Source of the DNA: an uncultured Duganella sp.
GTDB lineage: Bacteria > Pseudomonadota > Gammaproteobacteria > Burkholderiales > Burkholderiaceae
Length of the DNA: 5,747 nt
Direction of reading: 5' to 3'
Assembly (NCBI GenBank): GCA_946482335.1
Contig: CAMLRG010000272.1
Location: 1-5,747, forward strand
Positions 1 through 4,858 of this stretch are shown here, in pieces. The number at the start of each line of letters is the position of its first letter. The first letter of the stretch is position 1. The notes under the pieces are model-generated. The model searched no databases. It saw only the letters and a list, made by a program, of their open reading frames with translations, and was not told the origin of the DNA. The translations under genes and the position numbers were made by a program.

Positions 1-1005
1 GCGCGCTATCTCGTAGTCTTCCAGCGCATAGTTGACGTCCATATCCACCTTCCCCTCCACCATCTTGCATCGGCAAGTCGAGCATACGCCTCCCTTGCAG
101 GAGTAGCGCATATCCAGCCCCGCCCGCAGTCCCGCATCCAGGATCGACTCCTTATCCTTCTCCATGGTGAAGGAAGCTGCATTGCCATCCATGATCACGG
201 TCACTTCGGTCAGGTGCGGCGCCGCATCGGCATTCGCGCGCGGCTTATGCTGGTGCTTGGGAATGCTGGCCGCGAACAGCTCGATCTTGATCGACGCCTT
301 CGGCATGCCTGCCTCCTGCAATGCCGCGGACACGCCATGCATCATGTCCTCCGGCCCGCAGATGAAGGCCGTATCGTAATCCTTGATATCGATCCAGTGC
401 TGCAGGAATTGCTCCGTCTTTTCCTTGGTGATGCGCCCGTTGAACAGTTCGATATCCTGCTGCTCGCGCGACATCACGTAGACGATGTTCAAGCGCTCCA
501 GGTAGGCATCCTTCAGCTCCATCAATTCCGTCTTGAAGATCACCGACGACGAAGCCCGGTTGCCGTAGAACAGCGTAAAGCGGCTGCCCGGTTCCGCCAG
601 CAGCGTGGTCTTGATGATCGACAGGATGGGCGTAATGCCGCTGCCCGCCGCGAAAGCCAGGTAATTCCTGCGCTGGGCCGAATCGAGCGGCACGTTGAAG
701 TGGCCCATGGGCGGCATCACCTCGATGGTGGCGCCGGGCTTCAGGGTATCGTTGGCCCAGGTCGAAAACATGCCGCCGGGCGTGCGTTTGATCGCGACGC
801 GCAAGTCCCCGTCCTGCACGGCGGAGCAGATCGAATAGGAGCGGCGCACGTCTTCATTGTTGATGCTGGTGCGCAGTGTCAGGTGCTGGCCTTGCTGGTA
901 CTTGAAGTTGTCCCGCAGTTCTTCAGGCACGGCGAAGGTGACGGCGATGCAGTCGCGGGTTTCCTGCTGCACCTTGGCGACGGACAGTGGATAGAATTTG
1001 CTCAT
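1..1005 (-). CDS. paaE: Phenylacetyl-CoA epoxidase reductase subunit PaaE (3' end cut by window edge)
   Basis: Reductase of the ring 1,2-phenylacetyl-CoA epoxidase: it passes electrons from NAD(P)H through FAD and a [2Fe-2S] centre to the PaaA di-iron site in the cytoplasm. 335 codons are visible with no stop. The N-terminal half is a ferredoxin-NADP reductase module: FAD-binding RSYS at residues 55-58, GSGITP at 121-126 and CGPEDMM at 216-222 in the nucleotide-binding lobe. From about residue 265 a plant-type ferredoxin domain follows with C303, C308 and C311 in the C-x4-C-x2-C pattern. The fourth cysteine, expected near residue 341, lies just past the edge; the family is about 355 residues long, so roughly 20 residues are missing. 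The ATG at 1005 is four bases after the paaD stop (TGA-CACC-ATG). I see no strong Shine-Dalgarno, which suggests translation coupled to paaD. The order of domains and the position as last of the five subunit genes make the identity secure. Confidence 0.97.
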   Translation of the reverse strand, partial: MSKFYPLSVAKVQQETRDCIAVTFAVPEELRDNFKYQQGQHLTLRTSINNEDVRRSYSICSAVQDGDLRVAIKRTPGGMFSTWANDTLKPGATIEVMPPMGHFNVPLDSAQRRNYLAFAAGSGITPILSIIKTTLLAEPGSRFTLFYGNRASSSVIFKTELMELKDAYLERLNIVYVMSREQQDIELFNGRITKEKTEQFLQHWIDIKDYDTAFICGPEDMMHGVSAALQEAGMPKASIKIELFAASIPKHQHKPRANADAAPHLTEVTVIMDGNAASFTMEKDKESILDAGLRAGLDMRYSCKGGVCSTCRCKMVEGKVDMDVNYALEDYEIAR

Positions 1006-1009
1006 GGTG

Positions 1010-1606
1010 TCAGTGGCACTTGAAATAGTCGAAGGGCTCGCGGCAATCGAGGCACTTGTACAGCGCCTTGCACGGCGTCGAGCCGAACTGGCTGGTGATT
1101 TCGGTATGGGCGGAACCGCAGTGCGGACAGACCACCTTCGGCGCCGGCACCGCGCCCCGCGCCACGCCGGCCTTCAGCGCATCCGGCGACCCTGCCGCCG
1201 GCTGCGGCGCGACGGGCTGGGACGCGTCGGCACGGCGCAAGCCCCCGCGCAGGCCGCTGATGTCGACCACGCGCTGCGCAGGCGGCGCGATGCCATAGCC
1301 TTTCAGCTTGGCCTTGCCGGCATCGCTCATCCAGTCGGTGGTCCAGGCCGGCGACAGGCGGGTGATGATGTCGACCTGCTTGATGCCGGCATCGCGCAAG
1401 GCGCCCTGCACCGCATCGGCAATCACCTGCATGGCCGGACAGCCCGAATAAGTCGGCGTGATGGTGACTGCGCAGGAAGACAGGCCGGTGACCTGCACGT
1501 CGCGCACGATGCCCAGGTCCACCACGGAAATCACCGGGATCTCCGGGTCGGAAACCTGTTCGAGCAAGCCCCAGACGCGGCCCGCGTCGAGCTGCGGCGC
1601 GTCCAT
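1010..1606 (-). CDS. paaD: Phenylacetyl-CoA epoxidase subunit PaaD (MIP18/DUF59 Fe-S family)
   Basis: 198 residues. PaaD is needed for epoxidase activity in vivo and is thought to help build or insert its metal centres; it is not part of the catalytic core. The N-terminal MIP18/DUF59 domain (about residues 5-105) carries the DPEIP motif at 20-24 and TPTYSGCPAM at 50-59 with the conserved Cys56. The C-terminal part is a zinc-ribbon-like module with CPHC at 160-163, C179, CLDC at 185-188 and C197, ending FDYFKCH. Between them lies an Ala/Pro-rich linker (about 125-157) that makes the protein some 30 residues longer than the roughly 165-residue E. coli protein. I chose the ATG at 1606, which shares one base with the paaC stop (TGATG) and has GGAG five bases upstream. 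GTG codons directly before it are possible alternatives. A longer reading back to 1870 would run deep into paaC and is not credible. Confidence 0.96.
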   Translation of the reverse strand: MDAPQLDAGRVWGLLEQVSDPEIPVISVVDLGIVRDVQVTGLSSCAVTITPTYSGCPAMQVIADAVQGALRDAGIKQVDIITRLSPAWTTDWMSDAGKAKLKGYGIAPPAQRVVDISGLRGGLRRADASQPVAPQPAAGSPDALKAGVARGAVPAPKVVCPHCGSAHTEITSQFGSTPCKALYKCLDCREPFDYFKCH

Positions 1607-2358
1607 CACCACTCCGCGCCCGGGTAAGCGCGCTGCAGGAACTGCATCTCGGCCAGCAGGTAGCCCAGGTGCTCGGTGTGACGGCCTTGCTTGCCGCCCT
1701 TCTGCATCCACGCATCGGCCGGCGGCATGGTGAGCGTCGCCTCGCCGAGGATATCCGACACATGCGCCAGCCACTGCTCGCGCAGCATGGCGGCCGGCGG
1801 GGCGATACCCTCGGCCACCATGGCCTCGTCCACGGCGTCGTAGTTGAACACTTCGCCCGTGTACATCCACAGCTCATCGACCGCAGTCTGCGTGTACTGG
1901 TGCGAGACATCGGTGCCGTCGCCCAGGCGCACGACCAGGTCGCCGCTGCGGCGCAGGTGGTAAGTCACTTCCTTCAGCGATTTCTCCGCGATTTCCGCAA
2001 TGCGCGGATCGGCCGAACGCGTCAAGGCGCCGATCAGGAAGTAGTGCCAGGTATCGAAGAAGAATTGCCGCACCAGCGTTTGGGCGTAATTGCCGTTCGG
2101 CTGCTCCACCAGCAGCACGTTCTTGTAATCGTGCGCATCGCGCAGGTAGGCCAGCTTGTCCTCGTCGCGGCCCGCGCCTTCCAGTTCGGCGGCGTAGCTG
2201 TACCACATGCGCGTCTGGCCCAGCAGGTCCAGCGACACGTTGGACAGCGCCATATCCTCTTCCAATGCCGGGCCCTTGCCGCACAACTCGCACAGGCGCT
2301 GGCTCAGCACCATGGCATTGTCGCCCAGGCGCAGCAGGTAATTGACCTTGTTGTCCAT
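1606..2358 (-). CDS. paaC: Phenylacetyl-CoA epoxidase structural subunit PaaC
   Basis: 250 residues, close to the 248 of E. coli PaaC, so full length. PaaC has the same ferritin-like four-helix fold as PaaA but no working di-iron site; it pairs with PaaA as the scaffold of the oxygenase core. Family features visible are the N-terminal LLRLGDNAMVLSQRL helix (8-22), ALSNVSLDLLGQTR at 37-50, the aromatic stretch FFFDTWHYF at 99-107, and the conserved C-terminal GRHTEHLGYLLAEMQ at 225-239 followed by PGAEW. The ATG at 2358 lies nine bases after the paaB stop, with AAGGCGG in the gap as a likely ribosome site. The stop overlaps the paaD start by one base, typical of translational coupling between subunits made together. 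No frameshift or truncation is seen. Confidence 0.97.
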   Translation of the reverse strand: MDNKVNYLLRLGDNAMVLSQRLCELCGKGPALEEDMALSNVSLDLLGQTRMWYSYAAELEGAGRDEDKLAYLRDAHDYKNVLLVEQPNGNYAQTLVRQFFFDTWHYFLIGALTRSADPRIAEIAEKSLKEVTYHLRRSGDLVVRLGDGTDVSHQYTQTAVDELWMYTGEVFNYDAVDEAMVAEGIAPPAAMLREQWLAHVSDILGEATLTMPPADAWMQKGGKQGRHTEHLGYLLAEMQFLQRAYPGAEW

Positions 2359-2367
2359 GGCGCCGCC

Positions 2368-2652
2368 TTACAGGTTCTTCACTTCTTCCGGCATTGGGAA
2401 GAAGGTCGGATGGCGATACACCTTGCTGTTGGAAGGCTCGAACAGCGGCCCCTTGTCGGCCGGCGCGCTGGCGACGATATCGGCCGCGCGCACCACCCAG
2501 ATGCTGACGCCTTCATTGCGGCGCGTGTAGACGTCGCGCGCATTGTTGATCGCCATTTCGGCGTCCGGTGCATGCAGGCTGCCCACATGCTTGTGCGCCA
2601 GGCCGTGCTGGCTGCGGATGAACACTTCCCACAGTGGCCATTCTTTGCTCAT
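2368..2652 (-). CDS. paaB: Phenylacetyl-CoA epoxidase subunit PaaB
   Basis: 94 residues, the normal size for PaaB (about 95). It is a small protein that joins PaaA-PaaC units into the larger epoxidase complex and is required for activity. Family hallmarks are the start MSKEWPLWEVFIRSQHGLAHKHVGSLHAPDAEMA (the WPLWEVF block at 5-11 and HVGSLHA at 22-28), NARDVYTRRNEGVSIWVV in the middle, and the C-terminal SKVYRHPTFFPMPEEV near residues 76-91. The ATG at 2652 is preceded by AGGAG with a good spacing, 11 bases after the paaA stop. It lies between the two ferritin-like subunit genes as in E. coli and other paaABCDE operons. Confidence 0.97.
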   Translation of the reverse strand: MSKEWPLWEVFIRSQHGLAHKHVGSLHAPDAEMAINNARDVYTRRNEGVSIWVVRAADIVASAPADKGPLFEPSNSKVYRHPTFFPMPEEVKNL

Positions 2653-2663
2653 CTTGTCTCCTC

Positions 2664-3653
2664 TCAGGCCGCAGCCTGCTCCTTATTGTGTTTGTCGGCG
2701 TAGGCTACCAGCGCATCGCGGAACCAGGCGCCATCCTCGTAGGCTTTGACGCGGGTGCGCAGGCGCTCGCGGTTGCATGGTCCGTTGCCCTTCAGGACCT
2801 GGTGGAATTCTTCCCAGTCGATTTCGCCGAAATCGTAGGAGCCGCGCTTTTCGTTCCACTTCAAGTCAGGGTCGGGGATGGTCAGGCCCAGGAATTCGGC
2901 TTGCGGCACGGTCTGGTCGACCATGCGCTGGCGCAGTTCATCGTTCGAGAACAGTTTGATGCGCCACTGCGCCGACTGCGCGCTGTTGACCGATGCCGCG
3001 TCGGACGGGCCGAACATCATCAGCGACGGCCACCACCAGCGGTTCAAAGCATCCTGCGCCATCGCCTTCTGCTCCGGCGTGCCCTTGGCGAGCGACATCA
3101 TGATGTCGTAGCCCTGGCGCGCATGGAAGGATTCCTCCTTGCAGACGCGGATCATGGCGCGCGAATACGGACCGTAGGAGCAGCGGCACAGCGGGATCTG
3201 GTTGATGATGGCCGAGCCGTCGACCAGCCAGCCGATGGCACCCATGTCGGCCCAGCTCAGGGTCGGGTAATTGAAGATCGAAGAATACTTGGCCTTGCCG
3301 CTGTGCAGGGCCGCCAGCAATTCGTCGCGCGACACGCCCAGGGTTTCGGCGGCGCTGTACAGGTAGAGGCCATGGCCCGCCTCGTCCTGGATCTTGGCCA
3401 GCAGGATGGACTTGCGCTTCAGGGTCGGCGCACGGGTTACCCAGTTACCCTCCGGCAACTGACCGACGATTTCGGAATGCGCATGCTGGGAGATCTGGCG
3501 GATCAGGGTCTTGCGGTAAGCCTCCGGCATCCAATCCTTGGGTTCAATCTTGATACCGGCATCGATGCGCGCTTGGAATTCGCGCTCCTGGGCGTCCATA
3601 TCTTCCGCGGTCTGGACCTTCTTCAGGCCGGTTTCCACCATTTGTGCATACAT
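2664..3653 (-). CDS. paaA: Phenylacetyl-CoA epoxidase catalytic di-iron subunit PaaA
   Basis: 329 residues. Catalytic subunit of the enzyme that activates O2 at a carboxylate-bridged di-iron centre and converts phenylacetyl-CoA to its ring 1,2-epoxide, the dearomatizing step of aerobic phenylacetate breakdown. The fold is ferritin-like. Visible likely metal ligands are E61 in the HSE stretch, the first ExxH motif E91-A-G-H94 in [11 protein letters not shown], and the second E174-S-F-H177 in [11 protein letters not shown], so the active site looks intact. The C-terminal block [16 protein letters not shown] (268-283) is also typical of PaaA. The ATG at 3653 is set by a strong AAGGAGG eight bases upstream. 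It is the first gene of the paaABCDE block, reading away from paaX. The short tail KHNKEQAAA is unremarkable. Confidence 0.98.
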   Translation of the reverse strand: MYAQMVETGLKKVQTAEDMDAQEREFQARIDAGIKIEPKDWMPEAYRKTLIRQISQHAHSEIVGQLPEGNWVTRAPTLKRKSILLAKIQDEAGHGLYLYSAAETLGVSRDELLAALHSGKAKYSSIFNYPTLSWADMGAIGWLVDGSAIINQIPLCRCSYGPYSRAMIRVCKEESFHARQGYDIMMSLAKGTPEQKAMAQDALNRWWWPSLMMFGPSDAASVNSAQSAQWRIKLFSNDELRQRMVDQTVPQAEFLGLTIPDPDLKWNEKRGSYDFGEIDWEEFHQVLKGNGPCNRERLRTRVKAYEDGAWFRDALVAYADKHNKEQAAA

Positions 3654-3661
3654 GAGGGGGG

Positions 3662-3668
3662 CCTCCTT
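3662..3668 (-). promoter_or_regulatory. Strong ribosome binding site of paaA
   Basis: The minus strand reads AAGGAGG here, eight bases before the paaA ATG at 3653. It is a near-perfect Shine-Dalgarno and fixes the paaA start. It is the strongest ribosome site in the operon, fitting the first gene of a multi-subunit enzyme. Confidence 0.9.
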
Positions 3669-3683
3669 GTTCGGGATCGCTTC

Positions 3684-3711
3684 ATAATACGATACAAAAA
3701 CGACTTTGCAA
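3684..3711 (-). promoter_or_regulatory. Putative sigma70-type promoter for paaABCDE
   Basis: On the minus strand, TTGCAA (3711-3706, four of six matches to TTGACA) and TATTAT (3689-3684, five of six to TATAAT) are separated by 16 bases in an AT-rich stretch. Transcription would start near 3677, giving a leader of about 24 bases that contains the strong ribosome site. Spacing, composition and location make this the best paaA promoter candidate. It is read by eye and has no experimental support. Confidence 0.6.
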
Positions 3712-3734
3712 ACGAATTTTATGTGTCATTTAAA
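3706..3734 (+). promoter_or_regulatory. Possible promoter for paaX sharing the -35 hexamer with paaA
   Basis: TTGCAA is its own reverse complement, so the proposed paaA -35 (3706-3711) can also serve the plus strand. Seventeen bases on lies TTTAAA (3729-3734), a four-of-six -10 match, with a start near 3741 and a 36-base leader to the paaX ATG at 3777. A competing -10 is TATAAA at 3762-3767, but it has no good -35 and would give a nearly leaderless mRNA. Weak evidence; one or neither may be used. Confidence 0.3.
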
Positions 3735-3739
3735 AATTC
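3714..3739. promoter_or_regulatory. Inverted repeat, candidate PaaX operator
   Basis: GAATTTT (3714-3720) and AAAATTC (3733-3739) are perfect 7-bp inverted arms with a 12-base spacer. They lie just upstream of the paaA -35 and across the weak paaX -10. PaaX family repressors bind imperfect palindromes in such promoters, so this is a plausible operator. I could not match it firmly to a published PaaX site, and in AT-rich DNA a 7-bp pair can arise by chance. Confidence 0.35.
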
Positions 3740-3758
3740 TGTATCCAGATCAATGACA
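3724..3758. promoter_or_regulatory. Second inverted repeat, interleaved with the first, ahead of paaX
   Basis: TGTCATT (3724-3730) and AATGACA (3752-3758) are perfect 7-bp inverted arms with a 21-base spacer. The left arm lies inside the spacer of the GAATTTT/AAAATTC repeat, and the right arm covers the upstream alternative paaX ATG at 3753. Binding here would favour autoregulation of paaX. Functional meaning is inferred only. Confidence 0.3.
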
Positions 3759-3776
3759 GTGTATAAAATCGGTTCT

Positions 3777-4709
3777 ATGCAAAAAAACCAGAAAATCAAT
3801 GGCTGGATCGAGGGTTTCCTGGCCAGCGACCCGCCCCGCTCCAAATCGCTGGTGATGACGATATTTGGCGACACCATCGTGCCGCATGGCGGCATGGTGT
3901 GGCTGGGCAGCCTGATCGAGCTGCTGGCGCCGTTCGGCGTCAACGACCGCCTGCTGCGCACTTCGGTGTTCCGGCTGGCGCAGGAAGGCTGGCTGGGCGC
4001 GCAACGCGACGGCCGGCGCAGCAGCTATGCCATCACGCCCGACGCCATGCGCCGTTTCAGCCGCGCCTTCCGCCGCATTTACGCCCCGCTCAACGTGCAC
4101 TGGAACGGGCAGTGGACCCTGGTGCTGGCGGCCGATGGCCTGGAGGCGCCGGCGCGCGGCCAGTTGCGCAAGGAGCTGTTGTGGGAAGGTTACAGTGTGA
4201 TCGCGCCCGGCATCGCCGGCCATCCTGCCGGTGACATGGAAGCGCTGGAAGCCCTGCTGTCGCGCCTTGGCCTGCTGCAGAAGGTGTATGTGGTGCAGGC
4301 CAGCGAAGTGCCCGGCCTGCGCGCGCGGCCGCTGGGCGACATGGTGGCCGCCGGCTGGGACCTGAGCGACGTGGTCGCCGGTTACCAACAATTCGTCGCC
4401 CAGTTCGACGGCTTGCCCGCGCTGCTGGCCGATGCCGGCGCCGGCAGCCTCGACCCGGAACAAGCATTCGTGCTGCGCACCCTGCTGATCCACGCCTACC
4501 GCCGGGTGCAGCTGCACGACCCGCAACTGCCGATCGAGCTGCTGCCCGATCCCTGGCCCGGCGCCCGCGCCTACGCGCTCGCCAGCCAGCTGTACCGCGT
4601 GCTGCAGGCCCCCGCCGAGCAGCACATCCTCGCCGTCCTGCGGCGCGAAGACCCCAGCGCCCCCCAGCCCGAGCCCAGCTTCTACCAGCGCTTTGGCGGC
4701 CAGCCATAA
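3777..4709 (+). CDS. paaX: Phenylacetic acid degradation repressor PaaX
   Basis: 310 residues from the ATG at 3777. PaaX is a GntR-like transcriptional repressor that in known systems releases paa promoters when it binds phenylacetyl-CoA, the substrate of the enzyme encoded next door. The N-terminal winged-helix domain spans about 22-95: GDTIVPHGGMVWLGSLIELL at 31-50, then the recognition region NDRLLRTSVFRLAQEGWL (56-73) and the wing around GRRSSYAIT (79-87). The middle domain (about 105-190) is the Cas2-like fold described for this family, unrelated to CRISPR function. The C-terminal domain (about 195-290) contains the conserved LLIHAYRRVQLHDPQLPIELLP (236-257), and the protein ends SFYQRFGG as PaaX proteins do. 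Neither possible start has a clear Shine-Dalgarno. The ATG at 3777 matches family N-terminal length better; the ATG at 3753 would add eight residues. Transcribed divergently from paaA, as expected for local repression plus autoregulation. Confidence 0.95.
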   Translation: MQKNQKINGWIEGFLASDPPRSKSLVMTIFGDTIVPHGGMVWLGSLIELLAPFGVNDRLLRTSVFRLAQEGWLGAQRDGRRSSYAITPDAMRRFSRAFRRIYAPLNVHWNGQWTLVLAADGLEAPARGQLRKELLWEGYSVIAPGIAGHPAGDMEALEALLSRLGLLQKVYVVQASEVPGLRARPLGDMVAAGWDLSDVVAGYQQFVAQFDGLPALLADAGAGSLDPEQAFVLRTLLIHAYRRVQLHDPQLPIELLPDPWPGARAYALASQLYRVLQAPAEQHILAVLRREDPSAPQPEPSFYQRFGGQP

Positions 4710-4710
4710 T

Positions 4711-4793
4711 TGTCCACCCCGGGGTCAGGAACCAAGGTGGACAAATTTCCGGGCAGGAAATGTCCACTTTGGTTCCTGACCCCGGGGTGGACA
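4711..4793. repeat. Large nested palindrome (REP/BIME-like intergenic element)
   Basis: Two 33-base arms, 4711-4743 and 4761-4793, are reverse complements with a single mismatch (G4737 in the left arm against the T4767 position of the right). The bases between add a further TTTCC (4746-4750)/GGAAA (4756-4760) stem around a 5-base GGGCA loop. Each arm is itself bounded by TGTCCAC and GTGGACA, so each can fold alone into a smaller hairpin, and each holds CCCCGGGG. It starts two bases after the paaX stop. No T-run follows on either strand, so it is not a classic intrinsic terminator, though it could block transcription or stabilise mRNA ends. I recall similar TGTCCAC/TTCCTGACCCC repeats as abundant between genes of Oxalobacteraceae; that link is from memory. 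No transposase gene is present here. Confidence 0.85.
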
Positions 4794-4813
4794 AAAGTTG
4801 AGTGGTGTATCAT
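4788..4813 (+). promoter_or_regulatory. Weak possible promoter ahead of the M14 gene
   Basis: TATCAT (4808-4813) resembles a -10 box, and TGGACA (4788-4793), the end of the palindrome, resembles a -35, but the spacing is only 14 bases. It is the best promoter-like pair in the short gap between the palindrome and the carboxypeptidase start, and it is poor. Confidence 0.15.
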
Positions 4814-4848
4814 GTCGGGCTTCGCGCGACGGCGCTTCATTTTCCGAC

Positions 4849-4852
4849 AGGA
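4849..4852 (+). promoter_or_regulatory. Modest ribosome binding site of the M14 carboxypeptidase gene
   Basis: AGGA lies six bases before the ATG at 4859 (AGGA-CACACA-ATG). It supports this ATG as the start; the nearby upstream ATG at 4812 is out of frame with the coding region. Confidence 0.55.
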
Positions 4853-4858
4853 CACACA

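Noticed and set aside
214..1023. A long plus-strand open frame opposite paaE.
   Set aside because: It is His/Arg/Gln/Leu-rich antisense shadow translation with no recognisable motif, opposite a PaaE with all expected motifs.
1010..1870. A longer form of PaaD starting at 1870.
   Set aside because: The extra residues are the out-of-frame translation of paaC; the TGATG junction at 1608-1604 and family length support the ATG at 1606.
1669..2703. A 344-codon plus-strand open frame opposite paaC and paaB.
   Set aside because: It crosses two well-supported genes in antisense, and its composition is that of shadow frames (Arg, His, Ala, Gln).
3698..3715. Direct repeat AAACGA at 3698-3703 and 3710-3715.
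   Set aside because: Six bases repeated twice in AT-rich DNA is easily due to chance; no further copy was seen to support an operator array.
2634..3776. An open plus-strand frame runs antisense to paaA and continues in phase into paaX, which could be read as a ~691-residue protein.
   Set aside because: The upstream part is antisense to a clearly functional paaA, resembles no family, and is open because GC-rich codon use makes few stops in that frame. PaaX family length fits a start at 3777.
3750..4625. A 291-codon minus-strand open frame opposite paaX.
   Set aside because: PaaX on the other strand has full-length family similarity; the opposite frame shows only low-complexity Gln/Arg/Gly/His composition.
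4711..4793. The palindrome as a rho-independent terminator of paaX.
   Set aside because: Neither strand has a T-run after the stem, and the arms have their own internal symmetry, which points to a repeat element; a stalling role is still possible.
4711..4793. A CRISPR array.
   Set aside because: There are only two copies, in inverted rather than direct orientation, with a 17-base gap and no cas genes. The Cas2-like fold in PaaX is a normal part of that repressor family.
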